DNA of 64,000 nucleotides from Fischerella thermalis PCC 7521 (GTDB taxonomy: Bacteria > Cyanobacteriota > Cyanobacteriia > Cyanobacteriales > Nostocaceae): NCBI RefSeq assembly GCF_000317225.1, contig NZ_AJLL01000090.1:1-64000 (forward strand). Reading direction: 5' to 3'. Each line of letters starts with the position of its first letter. The stretch's first letter is position 1. Positions 53,273 to 63,879 of the stretch are shown piece by piece. The notes under the pieces were generated by a model. That model saw nothing but the letters and a program-made list of their open reading frames with translations. It searched no databases and was not told where the DNA came from. The position numbers and the translations under genes are program-made.

Positions 53273-53667
53273 CTAATCTGAATTTTTATCCTGTAAATTT
53301 TTCAGATAACTTGTCAATACAACAATACTAAACACACCCAGTATTGTCCCAATGGGAATACTAATTAAATTTAGGGATGCTGCAACCCAGTTGATAGTCT
53401 GAGGCTTTGAACGCCAGTAGTTGTAACCAGAAAACAGGTTAGTAATTGCATATAAAGCCATAAATAGCAGCATAAAGATACTAAGAAACACAATCCAAGT
53501 GTCACATGATTTACCTACAAAAGGTTCCCGAATGCACATAGAAGAACCATACTTTGCCATAAACGCTCTGACGCAGAAAAATAAGCTAACAAAATTCCTA
53601 CAAAATAAAAGCTCCAAAATCCACCCCAGATGTAATGTAAAATGCTCAATAATTTCCGATATTTCAT
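53273..53667 (-). pseudogene. Frameshifted small membrane-protein gene
   Basis: Two overlapping minus-strand frames together look like one gene. From ATG 53667 the first frame reads MKYRKLLSILHYIWGGFWSF, a membrane helix and LWQSMVLLCAFGNLL, then stops at 53515. The other frame continues with SCDTWIVFLSIFMLLFMALY, a loop with YNYWRSKP, and TINWVAASLNLISIPIGTIL to 53273, ending NLQDKNSD. The joined product would have three or four membrane helices and fits small cyanobacterial membrane proteins. A one-base change near 53515-53560 would restore it. It is either a real pseudogene or a sequencing error. Confidence 0.5.
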
Positions 53668-54339
53668 AAAATTACCAGCCTCTCATCAAGCTTGAATTTG
53701 TTTATAACTCATCTCCAGAAAATATTTAATTAACTTTTACACTGGCTTTTGAAGGCGTTCAAACACAACATACTCATTCCCTAATAATTGTGTTGCTCAT
53801 CACAATTTAACGTTTGACAACTGTATTAAATTCGACTGATAGCCTCATTCATCTATGCCAGCTTTAAAGGGATGTTTTAATCCTTAAAAAGAAAAACTCA
53901 TGCCGGTTAAGGTAGAGGTTTTAGTCAAAGTCGGTAATCTCATTGTTAAAGTTCGTGTCTTGGTCAAAGAAGGCGTCGGCGTTCGAGTTAACGTTATAGT
54001 CAAAGATAAGTCAAAAATGAATGATCACGTAGAAAAGAAGGACACGGGGGACAAGGGAGACTTTGTAACTAATTTTCCGGGCGATCGCATTTAAGAAAAA
54101 TATGGAAACGCGAATAATCTTACTTCTTTCACAAAATTATTGATACAAATTCTCTCCCTTGTCTTCCAGTTCGCCAAGTCTATCAGACTTATGGTGAAAT
54201 GGTATCACTACCCTTGTTACAGTCCTGTTTTGAAATGAATCTTTCTTGGAGTCTTGGAGTCTTTGTGGTGAAAAGGATAACCATTGAACCACCAAGACAC
54301 TAAGACACGAAGAATTTGATGGTGTTTTCTACGCTGGAA
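53668..54339. other. 672-bp gap with a small Val-rich frame and repeats
   Basis: Contains the uncertain small gene at 53900-54094 and a CTTGGAGTCTTTGTGG / CCACCAAGACACTAAGACAC inverted repeat at 54245-54312. Nothing else was recognised. Confidence 0.5.
53900..54094 (+). CDS. Possible small Val-rich protein with repeat-derived tail
   Basis: A 64-codon frame. The first 37 residues alternate hydrophobic and charged residues (VKVEVLVKVGNLIVKVRVLV), as in amphipathic beta strands. The tail (EKKDTGDKGDFVTNFPGDRI) is encoded by the same GGACACGGGGGACAAGG string as the insert in the dihydroorotase homologue. There is no good ribosome site and no recognised family, so I rate it as possible only; it may be a decayed gene overrun by a repeat. 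Confidence 0.25.
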   Translation: MPVKVEVLVKVGNLIVKVRVLVKEGVGVRVNVIVKDKSKMNDHVEKKDTGDKGDFVTNFPGDRI

Positions 54340-56181
54340 CTAAATCAACGCCATCACCCCAGCAGGGGAACCGGAACCATCTCTTAATCTCAAAATTCCA
54401 ATCACGAGAGTTGCACCCTTGGGTGGTAGTTGATCTAAATTGGTGAGATTTTCCAAGACAATACGCGGTTTTGCTAATACAAGATTGTTGATTGTAAAAT
54501 TAGTGTCTTGTCCAGAGTCTATGCCGTGAGTATCAATTCCAACTCCGGTAATGTGACGCTCATTCAATAGAAATTCAGCTGCATCGCTGCCAAATCCAGG
54601 AAAATGCATGTTTCCTTGAGCATCTTGATTTATGAAGGCAGTGCGATCGCACCATTTTTCTTGCCAACCTGTGTACAATAATACTAAATTTCCAAGGGGA
54701 ATTTCTCCGTGTTGCTTCTCCCACAACAGAATATCAGCAACAGTGAGGCTATAGTCCGGGTTAATTGCTACTTGCTGTTGTATGTTAATTACCACCGCAG
54801 GTAAAACTAGTGATTCTGCGGCGTATTGATCAATGGCAGCACCAGAATTATAAAAACTCTTTGGGGCATTAACATGGGTGGCGCTGTGTTCACCTAAGGA
54901 AAAGCGTCGGAGATAATACCCATCTGTTTCTATTTCTGCGACGGTCTCAAACTCTACCGCAGGATCACCCCGCCATTGGGGAATGTTGGTATCTATAACA
55001 TGACTCAGATGGATGACTCGTGAATAAGTAATTGTTTGTATTTGAGAAGATAAATCACTATTTTCTCCCCGATCTCCCCACCTCCTACTCAACTTCTCCA
55101 GTGTCGCCTCCATCACAGCGCTTGTCTGCCCAGTGACGGTAAATACCAGTGCTTCTCTGTAAACGCGCTGTGCAGGATGATGTAAATAATTAGCAGCACC
55201 ACTAGAAACGGTGACGGCTGCGTGAGCAATGCGTGTTGCTAAATCAATTGCCCAGGCTCGTAGTTGTAGTTTTTGTGACAGCTGGGCGTGGGTATTTTTC
55301 TGTAGCTGACGAATGGCAGTGCGACAGTGGTTTAATTCTTGTTGCAAAGCGGTCAAAGCCGCCGCGATCGCAGGCAATGATTTTGTCTGTAGGGCGGATT
55401 CGATAATATCTAAACCAGCGAAGGCGCAACCTGTAGCTAAAAAGGTGGCACGAAGGATGTTATTTTTGTCGTTTTCATGAATCCATCCGCCTGGTTTAAT
55501 GGAAACTACGCGCTCTTGAGGTAGAAAGTAGTTATTTAAGTTGGCTGTGACGGTATTGGTTGATGTCATTGCTGCTAGTTCAGCTGGGGAGGTAAATGTA
55601 ATCTTGCTTGTTGAGTTTTGGTAGGTGTCTTGAAAAGGAACTACGCCGAAAACAGCACGCCCATCGGGAAGGGTAGCAGCAACAATAAAATCATCAAACA
55701 TTCCCCAGCCTGTTACCCAAGGTACGATTCCATCTAATTGATACCCTCCTGGAACAAGTTTAGCTATTGTTAGCGGTTCACCTCCCCGCCTTAACTGCGA
55801 AAAGCCGACACCAATTAAAAGTTCACCTTTACCTATACGTGGTAAATACTCCTGCTTCAGAACAGAATTACTGCTAGCAACTAGCATTGCAGCAGCGCTT
55901 TGGTGTTGAGTTTGCAAAAAAGCTAAAGCACCAGAGTATCTTGCTACCAGTTCTTGAAAATCACTAAAGGTTTCTTCACTGATTTCCTTACCACCCCAAT
56001 TCTGGGGAACACGTAACGCCAGCAAGCCTAAATCTCTAAGTCCTTGCAGTGCGTGCATCAGCGCATCCGGGTTGCTGTCTATCTCGTTAGCTTTGACTGC
56101 AACTGAGTTGAGCAAGTAGGAATGGGCTATTTCTAAAACAGAATGGTTTTCCTTGGGTGACACTTGGCGATCGCAATTCAT
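54340..56181 (-). CDS. Fusion of an acyl-CoA dehydrogenase-like and a cyclase (KynB-like) domain
   Basis: A 613-residue protein. Residues 1-362 match an acyl-CoA dehydrogenase: N-terminal helices (LRDLGLLALRVPQNWGGKEI at 48-67), the middle beta domain (LLIGVGFSQLRRGG, 121-134), and a C-terminal helical bundle ending in YREALVFTVTGQTSAVMEAT (341-360). Residues 382-613 are a metal-dependent cyclase/formamidase domain (RVIHLSHVIDTNIPQWRGDP). The HxGTHxDxPxHF motif reads H432-S-A-T-H436-V-N438-A-P-K-S442-F. The Asp and last His metal ligands are therefore Asn and Ser, while Glu 577 (VLENL) remains. The linker (363-381) has repeat-like DNA. The substrate is unknown. Confidence 0.8.
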   Translation of the reverse strand: MNCDRQVSPKENHSVLEIAHSYLLNSVAVKANEIDSNPDALMHALQGLRDLGLLALRVPQNWGGKEISEETFSDFQELVARYSGALAFLQTQHQSAAAMLVASSNSVLKQEYLPRIGKGELLIGVGFSQLRRGGEPLTIAKLVPGGYQLDGIVPWVTGWGMFDDFIVAATLPDGRAVFGVVPFQDTYQNSTSKITFTSPAELAAMTSTNTVTANLNNYFLPQERVVSIKPGGWIHENDKNNILRATFLATGCAFAGLDIIESALQTKSLPAIAAALTALQQELNHCRTAIRQLQKNTHAQLSQKLQLRAWAIDLATRIAHAAVTVSSGAANYLHHPAQRVYREALVFTVTGQTSAVMEATLEKLSRRWGDRGENSDLSSQIQTITYSRVIHLSHVIDTNIPQWRGDPAVEFETVAEIETDGYYLRRFSLGEHSATHVNAPKSFYNSGAAIDQYAAESLVLPAVVINIQQQVAINPDYSLTVADILLWEKQHGEIPLGNLVLLYTGWQEKWCDRTAFINQDAQGNMHFPGFGSDAAEFLLNERHITGVGIDTHGIDSGQDTNFTINNLVLAKPRIVLENLTNLDQLPPKGATLVIGILRLRDGSGSPAGVMALI

Positions 56182-56539
56182 CAGCTTTCGCTAGCTTAAC
56201 AAAATTTAGAAGCAGGACAATAAACACCGATCACGGATTCCCAATCTCCAATCCCACAAAAGAATCCCCCCAAATCCTGTAAGTCACAGGTTTTAGAGGG
56301 TTCAAATGTTGCAGCAAAAAGTGAATTAGTAATAGGTTAGCAGCCTGTAAGTTAATTTTTGACTAAACTTTAATTAAATTTACGTAAAAAGTTTGTTTTT
56401 TTTGCGTACACTATAAGTCATATAGAGAAAAATCTAATACTTAATTTACTGGAAATATTACTATTATTCTATTTAAGTAAACTTTTGTTATTAACTTGGA
56501 AATTTAGTTTTGAGCGGAATAGATCACGTTTATCTAAGA
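56182..56539. other. 358-bp AT-rich gap
   Basis: An AT-rich region between two minus-strand genes. It should contain the promoter of the fusion gene. No gene or clear repeat was recognised apart from a short hairpin CCTGTAAGTCACAGG at about 56275-56289. Confidence 0.4.
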
Positions 56540-59500
56540 TTATGACTGCTGTTGAGGAATCGCAACAATAAACTCAGTACCTTGACCAGGTGCTGAAATA
56601 CACTTAATTTTGCCTTGATGCTTTTCAACAATAATTTTGTAGCTAATTGACAAACCCATACCCGTACCTTTACCTACGGGTTTAGTAGTGAAGAAGGGAT
56701 CAAATATTTTTTGCCGCACATCTTCAGTCATTCCTATGCCGTTATCGGCTATACAAACTAACACCACATCATCCTTAATTTCGGTGCGGATGCGAATCGT
56801 AGGAGTTTGGGATTGTTGATCAGGAAAAAAGGCAGAAATGCTTGTTTGTCCTCCCTGTCCCCTAAGTCGTCCCTCTTCCAAAGCATCGATCGCATTTGCC
56901 AACAGATTCATAAACACTTGATTGAGCTGTCCTGGATAACAATCTACCAGTGGTAGGTTGGAGTATTCTTTAATAACCTGAATTTCTGGATGATCCGGTT
57001 TTGCTTTCAGGCGATGTTGTAACAATAGCAAAGTACTGTCAATGCCTTCATGGATATCAACCGCTTTCATTTCTGCTTCATCCAAGCGGGAGAAATTACG
57101 TAAAGACAGAACAATCTGACGAATGCGATCAGTGCCAATCTTCATTGAAGCCAACAGTTTAGGCAAATCTTGGCAGAGAAACTCTAGATCGATCGCTTCG
57201 ATTTCCTCTGCTATTTCCGCCACTGGTTGAGGATAGTGTTGTTGGTAAAGTTCCACTAAATGCAGTAAGTCTTGGGCGTAGTTACTAGCGTGTGTAATGT
57301 TTCCGTGAATAAAGTTCACTGGGTTATTAATTTCATGAGCAATACCAGCCACCAACTGTCCCAAACTCGACATTTTCTCGGTTTGGACTAACTGTGCTTG
57401 GGTTGCTTGCAGTTCCTGTAAAGTTTCTTCTAATTGTTGCGCTTTTTCTTGGGCAGTTTGAGCGGCAATCCGGCTTTGTTTGTAGAGTTCTGCTTGATCA
57501 ATTGCTATGGCAATTTGATCTGTAACTGCAAGCAATAATTCTACTTCACCATCCAGCCAAGTTCGACAACCAGTAAACTGATTGCACGATAAACCGCCAA
57601 TTTCACCAGATTGGGTATGGACTGGTAAAATCACTGAGGCTTTAAAGCCCAAACTTAGAAAAAACTGTCGCGATACAGGATCGGATATTGCTTCAACATC
57701 ATCAAATCTGATAATTGCTTTTTGCAAAACTTTTTGAGCAATTGGCCCTACTTCTTCTGTTGTTGGTCGTAGATCTAGCAAACTTGGTACAGCAGGATTT
57801 TTAGCCTCTTGAACATTTTCCCAGTAAGGCGGTTCGGCTTCAGCACGATACCAGCTGAAAACACACATATCAAGTTGTAATAAATTGCGAACTTCTGTAA
57901 CGGCATTTTCCAGAATTTGATTAATATCCAAAGAAGCCCGAATCTGACTGGCAAGACGATTCAGCAGTGTTTCTTTGGAAGCCAGTTCGCGAAACTGGCG
58001 TTCAGATTGCCGCAGTGCGTCTTCTGTACGCTGGCGTTGAAGTTCTGCTGTGGCACGGGCAGCAAAAATACTCAGAATTGCTTTAGCCCGTTCCTCTGCC
58101 AGCAGTGGCTTTGTATCAAAGACAGCAATGTGACCGATCGCTACTCCAGAGGTATCGAGAAATGCCGCTCCCAAGTAACTTTCTGCCTGCATGGCCGCTA
58201 AGTCTTGGTTGAGAGGAAAAACTTGCTGTAACCCATAGGGATAGTAAGCAATACCCTCTTGAATCGCAATTTCACAAGGAGTATGAGCTAAATCAAACTC
58301 AAAATTTTCTTTGAGGTTGTCGTCTATCCAGAATGCCAAAACTCGGGCTTTAGTATATTCTGTACCAATTCTTTCCGCTACCATCGCATAGCGAACCCCT
58401 AAGGCTGCTGCTAGATGGCGCACCAGAACCGGAAAAAATTCTTCACCCGTTACAGAAGCAGTCCCAGCAACAAGTGCTTGCAAAGCTGCTTCGGCTTTTT
58501 TGCGATCGCTAATCTCGCGGACAATAGCTAAAATTTCATCCTCACCGCTTGGTACTATTCGTGCTTCATAGTCGTGTAGTTCTCCTTCGATTGGCAGCTG
58601 GTACTCAAAAATCTGGATGCTGTGTTGAGCAAGAGCTTGTTCGGTGTAGTACATTACTTGCTGCGCCAAACTGGGCGGTAAGAGTTCATGGACAGATTTA
58701 CCGATGATTTCATTGGCTGGTGCTACTAATTTTGCGTCTTTTGCTGCTACGTAATCTAGATAAGTACCTTTTCTGTCAAAGCGAAAAATTAAATCTGGAA
58801 TCGCGTTGAGCATGGCCCTATTTCTAGCCTCGCTTTTTTGCAAAGCTTCTTCAGCAAGTTTGCGATCAGTAATATCTGTAAGCATCCCTAAAGTGCCAAC
58901 ATAATGCCCAGCAGCATCATGGATCGGATTAGTAGCAATCATTGTCCACAGTTCGGAACCATCCTTGCGGCGGAATTTCAAATCGTGTTGTTCAGCAATA
59001 CCATGGCGACGACGTTCTAATTGTTCAGTGGCGATCGCTTGCCCTTGTGCATCCATAAAGGCAAACAAAGGCATTCCGATCATTTCCTCTACTGTGTATC
59101 CAAGCATTTGGGCCATTTTCGGATTGACAAAACTCGTCTTACCTTCTGTGTCCAGTATCCATATACCCTCTGCTGCTGTCTCAATTAAGCGGCGATATTG
59201 GGCTTCGCTTTCATGTAAGGCTGCTTCAGCACTTTTACGTTCTGTAATATCACGGGCTATACCAATTACGCCGATAATGTTACCTTGAGCATCCCGCCAA
59301 GGACTTTTGGTTGATAAAAAAATGCGTATGACTCCGTTATCGGGTATATATTCTTCACTGGTATTAGAAATACCAGTATTGATGATTCTGTTGTCTGCTG
59401 CTTGAAGCTCAGCAGCAATATCTGCTGGAAACAAATCTATGTCTTTCTTACCAATGATTTCCTTAATTGGTTTTTTCAAAAAATTTGCAAAACTAGAGTT

Positions 59501-60832
59501 AACCATCACATGGCGTCCCTCTAAATCTTTGGCAAAAATTAAATCCGAGGTACTGTCAATGACAGAATGTAAAAGACTATAGCTGGCTTGCAAAGCTTTT
59601 TCTGCCCGTCTGCGATCGCTAATATCAGTATGGATGCCAATTAAACCGATTATTCGGCCATTCGTGTCTTTGATCGCATCAGCACGGAGGTCGATTTGGA
59701 TCAATTTACCACTGCGATTTTTCATCGTCAGTACACCATTCCACGACTGACCTGTTTGAATCGTGGTGAAAACCGTAGCCGCTTCTGTCACATTAACATA
59801 GACCGCGCTAGCCCCTCCAACGGCTTGCATCTCCTCAACGGTGTACCCGAATAAATCAATAAAAGCTTGGTTGTGATAAATTGGTTTACCTGTGATATCG
59901 GTAATCGCGATCGCATCGCTAGTACTTTCGATGGCTTGATTGATGGGGATTAATTCTGCTGTGCGTTCTGCAATGCCAGTTTCTAGCTGTTGTTTGGCTT
60001 CTTCCACAGCTAGTTCCCCTAGTTTACGCTCGGTGATGTCTAAGAGTGTACCCATCATCCGGGTTACTTGTCCGGTATGATCCCGTAAAACATCTCCTTT
60101 GCCTCTGAGCCAGCGCACACTACCATCTTGCCACACCCGAAAATCAGCATCATAGCTAGTTTTTGAGTGTAAAGTATTCCGAATTGCCCGGCTGACAATT
60201 GAGCGATCGCTTTTGTAAACTTGCTTGAGAAAAGCTTTGTAGTTTGTAGGTAAATAATTAGGAGTCCAGCCCAAAATCTGCTCTACTTGCTCAGAGCAAC
60301 TAACTTGCTTGGTTTTAAAATTCCAATCCCAAACTCCTATTTCGGCTAGCCGCAGTCTGGTTTCACTCTGAGTGAAAGAAAACTTTTTTACTTCTATATC
60401 AGTAATATCTACACAATAGCCTATGTAACCAGCAAAGCAGCCATTTGCTGTAAATCGTGAGGTAATTGTATCTAAAATCCAGCGATATTCCCCATCAGCT
60501 CGACGTAGACGATACTGTCTGCTAAACTTTTTGTGTCTCTTCAAAGCTGAAATATAATGATACTGACATTGCTGTCTATCTTCAGGATGTACCCCCTCTA
60601 ACCAACCTACCCCTACTTCCACCGAGTGCGATCGACCAGTAAATTCTAGCCAAGCAGGGTTAAAATAATTACAAACTGCGTCACACCCAGCCATCCAAAT
60701 CATTACAGGTGCTGTATCTGCCAGTGCGCACAACAGTTCTTCAACTTGTGGCATGGCTGTTACTAACACCCTATATTCTGCGCTTTTGCTGTGAGCAATG
60801 TCATCTTGCAGCTTTTCAGGGAACATTTTCAC
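56540..60832 (-). CDS. Multi-PAS/GAF hybrid sensor histidine kinase
   Basis: A 1430-residue cytoplasmic sensor kinase without membrane segments. The N-terminal part is a row of about six PAS domains with PAC motifs ([32 protein letters not shown] junctions), then two GAF domains (about 800-960 and 980-1120), a coiled coil (about 1120-1155), HisKA with phospho-acceptor His 1166 ([15 protein letters not shown]) and HATPase with N box MNLLANAID (N1309), DNGIG (1363-1367) and [11 protein letters not shown]. Residues about 1321-1342 ([20 protein letters not shown]) are a repeat-derived insert inside the ATPase domain. No receiver domain and no adjacent regulator gene were seen, so the target is unknown. 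Confidence 0.92.
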   Translation of the reverse strand: MKMFPEKLQDDIAHSKSAEYRVLVTAMPQVEELLCALADTAPVMIWMAGCDAVCNYFNPAWLEFTGRSHSVEVGVGWLEGVHPEDRQQCQYHYISALKRHKKFSRQYRLRRADGEYRWILDTITSRFTANGCFAGYIGYCVDITDIEVKKFSFTQSETRLRLAEIGVWDWNFKTKQVSCSEQVEQILGWTPNYLPTNYKAFLKQVYKSDRSIVSRAIRNTLHSKTSYDADFRVWQDGSVRWLRGKGDVLRDHTGQVTRMMGTLLDITERKLGELAVEEAKQQLETGIAERTAELIPINQAIESTSDAIAITDITGKPIYHNQAFIDLFGYTVEEMQAVGGASAVYVNVTEAATVFTTIQTGQSWNGVLTMKNRSGKLIQIDLRADAIKDTNGRIIGLIGIHTDISDRRRAEKALQASYSLLHSVIDSTSDLIFAKDLEGRHVMVNSSFANFLKKPIKEIIGKKDIDLFPADIAAELQAADNRIINTGISNTSEEYIPDNGVIRIFLSTKSPWRDAQGNIIGVIGIARDITERKSAEAALHESEAQYRRLIETAAEGIWILDTEGKTSFVNPKMAQMLGYTVEEMIGMPLFAFMDAQGQAIATEQLERRRHGIAEQHDLKFRRKDGSELWTMIATNPIHDAAGHYVGTLGMLTDITDRKLAEEALQKSEARNRAMLNAIPDLIFRFDRKGTYLDYVAAKDAKLVAPANEIIGKSVHELLPPSLAQQVMYYTEQALAQHSIQIFEYQLPIEGELHDYEARIVPSGEDEILAIVREISDRKKAEAALQALVAGTASVTGEEFFPVLVRHLAAALGVRYAMVAERIGTEYTKARVLAFWIDDNLKENFEFDLAHTPCEIAIQEGIAYYPYGLQQVFPLNQDLAAMQAESYLGAAFLDTSGVAIGHIAVFDTKPLLAEERAKAILSIFAARATAELQRQRTEDALRQSERQFRELASKETLLNRLASQIRASLDINQILENAVTEVRNLLQLDMCVFSWYRAEAEPPYWENVQEAKNPAVPSLLDLRPTTEEVGPIAQKVLQKAIIRFDDVEAISDPVSRQFFLSLGFKASVILPVHTQSGEIGGLSCNQFTGCRTWLDGEVELLLAVTDQIAIAIDQAELYKQSRIAAQTAQEKAQQLEETLQELQATQAQLVQTEKMSSLGQLVAGIAHEINNPVNFIHGNITHASNYAQDLLHLVELYQQHYPQPVAEIAEEIEAIDLEFLCQDLPKLLASMKIGTDRIRQIVLSLRNFSRLDEAEMKAVDIHEGIDSTLLLLQHRLKAKPDHPEIQVIKEYSNLPLVDCYPGQLNQVFMNLLANAIDALEEGRLRGQGGQTSISAFFPDQQSQTPTIRIRTEIKDDVVLVCIADNGIGMTEDVRQKIFDPFFTTKPVGKGTGMGLSISYKIIVEKHQGKIKCISAPGQGTEFIVAIPQQQS
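56807..56872 (-). repeat. G-rich repeat inserted in the histidine kinase ATPase domain
   Basis: The coding strand contains GGGACGACTTAGGGGACAGG and GAGGACAAAC, related in composition and GGGGACA motif to the inserts in trpD and the dihydroorotase homologue. It lies between the N box and the next beta strand and keeps the frame. Confidence 0.55.
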
Positions 60833-61116
60833 CTGCCTGTAAGGATCACGGATCAGGGATTGGGTCAGGGACTGGGGAATAGATTTTTATGCCTTTGTTG
60901 TGGGGTCTAGCTAGTTACTCTACCCTGAAATTTTTGTAATTTATTTAACTCTACGTTTGCCATAGTAAATTTACGGTAATTCTGGTAGTAAGGTAAGGAA
61001 ATTGGCAGGAAAATAATCTAGGTTTGAACAACCAACCACCAACCACTAACTACTAATTACCTTTTCGAGTTAATTTGATTTATGGCGACTAAATTTTAAT
61101 TAGATAAAATCTGTAT
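60833..61116. other. 284-bp gap between divergent genes
   Basis: Shared upstream region of the histidine kinase and trpD. It has ACGGATCAGGGATTGGG-type G-rich repeat near 60848-60880 and CCACTAACTACTAA heptamers at 61026-61060. No gene recognised. Confidence 0.4.
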
Positions 61117-62220
61117 ATGAACCATTCTTCGCAGCCTGTACAAGAATCTTCTGCGATTTGGTCTAACCTGCTCCAACAACTACTAGAACGTCAGTCTTTG
61201 TCTCGCACTCAAGCAGAAAAATTGATGCAAGGATGGCTAAGTGAGGCTATTCCTCCGGAATTATCGGGAGCTATTTTAGCTGCACTACATTGCAAAGGTG
61301 TATCTGCTGAGGAACTAGCAGGTATGGCTGGAGTATTGCAAGCTCAGTCTCTAGGAAGAGGTGGGGACAAGGGGATAAGGGGACAAGGAAGTAATTTTTC
61401 TTCGTTATCTCCTCACACTCCCCTGATCGACACCTGCGGTACTGGAGGAGACGGAGCATCAACATTTAATATCTCTACAGCAGTTGCTTTTGTTGCTGCT
61501 GCTAGTGGTATACCTGTTGCGAAACATGGTAATCGTTCGGCATCAAGTCGTGTTGGGAGTGCGGATGTATTAGAAGCTTTGGGTATAAATCTTAGCTGTG
61601 CTAGTGAGAAGGTAGAAGCAGCACTCAAAGAAGTGGGGATCACTTTTTTGTTTGCTCCTGGTTGGCATCCAGCCCTCAAGGCGGTTGCTTCGTTGCGGCG
61701 GAACCTTAAGGTGCGGACTGTATTTAATTTACTCGGACCGTTAGTTAATCCCTTACGTCCCACAGGGCAAGTGATTGGTGTATTTGATCCTCAATTATTA
61801 ACAACAATTGCTCAAGCCTTACAGCAACTGGGTACACAAAAAGCGATCGTGCTGCACGGACGAGAAAAATTAGATGAAGCAGGTTTGGGCGATGTTACTG
61901 ACTTGGCTGTGTTGTCAAAAGATGAAGTCACAATCACTACCATTGATCCTGTACAATTCGGTATAAATACTGCTCCCATTACGGCGCTCGTAGGTGGCGA
62001 TCTCCAAGAGAATGCCGAAATCCTTAAGGCAGTGTTGCAAGGTAAAGGAACACAAGCACAACAGGATGTAGTAGCGCTAAATGCAGCCTTAGCATTGCAA
62101 GTGGGTGAAGCAGTACCACTGTTGGATCACGCTCAAGGTGTACAATTGGCTAGGGATATCCTCCAGAGTGGTGCGGCTTGGACGAAGTTGGAACAGTTAG
62201 TCCAGTTTCTGAAGGATTGA
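61117..62220 (+). CDS. trpD: Anthranilate phosphoribosyltransferase
   Basis: A 367-residue enzyme transferring phosphoribose from PRPP to anthranilate in tryptophan synthesis. Motifs are [20 protein letters not shown] (107-126; PRPP and anthranilate site), [21 protein letters not shown] and [17 protein letters not shown]. Residues about 80-101 ([20 protein letters not shown]) interrupt the usual short link between the N-terminal helical domain and the CGTGGDG loop; the DNA resembles the insert in the dihydroorotase homologue. The 3' end overlaps the convergent aspartic-protease-like gene by 71 bp. The TrpD C-terminus ([10 protein letters not shown]) looks normal. Confidence 0.95.
   Translation: MNHSSQPVQESSAIWSNLLQQLLERQSLSRTQAEKLMQGWLSEAIPPELSGAILAALHCKGVSAEELAGMAGVLQAQSLGRGGDKGIRGQGSNFSSLSPHTPLIDTCGTGGDGASTFNISTAVAFVAAASGIPVAKHGNRSASSRVGSADVLEALGINLSCASEKVEAALKEVGITFLFAPGWHPALKAVASLRRNLKVRTVFNLLGPLVNPLRPTGQVIGVFDPQLLTTIAQALQQLGTQKAIVLHGREKLDEAGLGDVTDLAVLSKDEVTITTIDPVQFGINTAPITALVGGDLQENAEILKAVLQGKGTQAQQDVVALNAALALQVGEAVPLLDHAQGVQLARDILQSGAAWTKLEQLVQFLKD
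61354..61419 (+). repeat. G-rich repeat inserted in trpD
   Basis: GGGGACAAGGGGATAAGGGG is followed by ACAAGGAAGTAATTTTTCTT and CGTTATCTCCTC, encoding [12 protein letters not shown]. The ACAAGGAAG(T/C)AATTTTTCT core is shared with 9691-9756. Confidence 0.75.
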
Positions 62221-63247
62221 GTTGCTCAGAGTGGGATGGTGGACGAAATTCTACAACATCACGCTTGATTGTGATCTCGTATTCACCAAAAAAATCGTGT
62301 CCCAAAAGCCCTGTTTCTAGTTCTGTGCCAGCGATCGCAACTGGAATTTTGTTGACTGTTACTCCACCAGCTTCAATTGAATTTACGTAACCAATAGGGA
62401 ATTCTACCGCTTTCGCACTGGCAGTATTTGCTTTGGCTTTCCCAAAAGGTACTATTCCCAGGGCATCTGCCATACCCTGGGTGATAACTGTACCACTTGC
62501 TCCTGTATCCAAAATCATTTCAAATTGCTGATTGCCATTAAAAGTAACATCAATAATTGGTGTACCCCCTATTCGTCGTTTGATGGGGGCGACAAACACT
62601 ACAGATTCATGGCGCTGCTGTGTAGTGGGTGCTGCAAAGACCTGTTGTTTGCTGTTGGTTGGTGGTTGGTAGTTGTTGATTGGTGCTTGTTGGGTTTTTG
62701 GTACAATCGCTGGTTTAGTAGAAGGTTGAGGAACCACAAGTACTATTTTAGAAGGTTGTGCTTTAGAAGCTTGTACCTGTGTGACTAATTGTGGTGGTGG
62801 CTCCTTGCGAGAGAAAGCTTGCTGTTGGGCGTATTTGATGCGGCGTTGATATTGAATGATGTTATCTTGAGCCCTGGAAAAATAGGAACTTTGTCGATCT
62901 ACTTGTTTCATCAACGCGATCGCATCTTGATACTGAGTAACTACTAAATTCCAATCTTCTGTTGATTGAGCAGATTGACTAATCGCATCAGCACTAGCTG
63001 CTTTATCTAGTCCCAGTTCAAATGTACTGGGTTGAAGTTCAGAAGCTTGATATTGCTGTGGTTGTGGACTTATTGTTGGTAATGGTGTGTTCTCACCAGA
63101 AGCGATCGCACTTTTTTGTGTTGCTTTTGGTTGTTGTTGCTCATGATTCACAACAGCCTGTTTGTCTTCACGACAGGCAACAGTAAAAATCGCCAGTGTG
63201 GTGGAAAGAAATATTAGCGTAGCCTGGGATAAAAAAGACTGAAGCAT
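62150..63247 (-). CDS. Retropepsin-like aspartic protease, probable membrane-anchored protein
   Basis: A 365-residue protein with a hydrophobic N-terminal signal ([20 protein letters not shown]); Cys 25 could be a lipid site, though the lipobox TVAC is not canonical. Next come a helical segment (about 98-145; [20 protein letters not shown]) like the tail of the protein at 6592-7461, a Pro/Gln-rich linker (150-210), and a single retropepsin-type domain (about 225-335) with DTGAS at 247-251 and [14 protein letters not shown] at 314-327. One domain suggests it works as a homodimer. The substrate is unknown. Its last 24 codons overlap trpD on the opposite strand. Confidence 0.8.
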   Translation of the reverse strand: MLQSFLSQATLIFLSTTLAIFTVACREDKQAVVNHEQQQPKATQKSAIASGENTPLPTISPQPQQYQASELQPSTFELGLDKAASADAISQSAQSTEDWNLVVTQYQDAIALMKQVDRQSSYFSRAQDNIIQYQRRIKYAQQQAFSRKEPPPQLVTQVQASKAQPSKIVLVVPQPSTKPAIVPKTQQAPINNYQPPTNSKQQVFAAPTTQQRHESVVFVAPIKRRIGGTPIIDVTFNGNQQFEMILDTGASGTVITQGMADALGIVPFGKAKANTASAKAVEFPIGYVNSIEAGGVTVNKIPVAIAGTELETGLLGHDFFGEYEITIKRDVVEFRPPSHSEQLNPSETGLTVPTSSKPHHSGGYP

Positions 63248-63424
63248 AATTGTTTAGAACGCATACCTTCCCCTACACCCACGATATTTGGAATAGTTCC
63301 TGTATCCGGCTGGATAAAGTAGACACTACATCTTTAATATAATGCCGTAACCGATAAACATTCGAGAGCATTTTTATCTTTTGCTATTGTAATGCAAGCA
63401 GACAAAGCAATTCAAATAAAGTAG

Positions 63425-63537
63425 TACAGTACTCGACCAAATAAGTTTTGACTCTTTAGTGAGGCGTCAGATCCCCGACTTTTCAAAAAAGTCGGGGATC
63501 TGGCTCACCTATCAAAATCAATTTGGTGAACTAGTAG
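63425..63537. mobile_element. Second copy of the CTAGTAGTCC/GATCCCCGACTT MITE-like element
   Basis: Shares the AGATCCCCGACTTTT hairpin (here perfect, 63471-63502) and the right-hand TCAAAATCAATTTGGTGAAC with the copy at 41670-41778, and ends in ACTAGTAG. The left end is more diverged, so the exact left border is uncertain. Confidence 0.5.
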
Positions 63538-63752
63538 AAAGCAAAAGGAAAAAGGCTGTCAGAAAATTAACCTAAAAATTTTCTCATGGGAACTCTAACG
63601 AAAATACAGGTAATAAAGCTATGAATTACAATCCTTAATTATCTGTTAACGTCATATATGAAATAGACAAATCTAAATTTATGGGATAATAATGCTTCGC
63701 AGTGGACAGGATAGTAATTAGTGGTTGTTTGTTGGTTGTTGATTGTTGATGG

Positions 63753-63782
63753 GTAGAGACGCGATGTTCCTCGCGTTTGTAC
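63753..63782. repeat. GTAGAGACGCGA palindromic repeat
   Basis: GTAGAGACGCGA pairs with TCGCGTTTGTAC with two G-T/A mismatches around TGTTCC, the inverted counterpart of 25999-26028. It is flanked by heptamer repeats. Confidence 0.75.
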
Positions 63783-63879
63783 ATTGGTAATTAGTGGTTG
63801 TTTGTTGGTTGTTATCCCTTGTCTCCCCGATCCCTGATCCCCAATCCCCTATACCTATTTTTTTTGACTTATATAATCT

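Larger units (their letters stand above)
63248..63879. other. 632-bp repeat-rich gap upstream of carA
   Basis: Contains a diverged copy of the CTAGTAGTCC MITE-like element (about 63425-63537) with a strong hairpin AGATCCCCGACTTTT / AAAAGTCGGGGATCT at 63471-63502, heptamer repeats and a GTAGAGACGCGA palindrome (63753-63782), and a G-rich TCTCCCCGATCCC repeat just before carA. No gene was recognised. Confidence 0.55.

Noticed and set aside
53900-54094. Small Val-rich frame as a partner protein of the GTPase/Hsp70 module
   Set aside because: It is kept only as a low-confidence gene; nothing links it to the module and its tail is repeat-derived.
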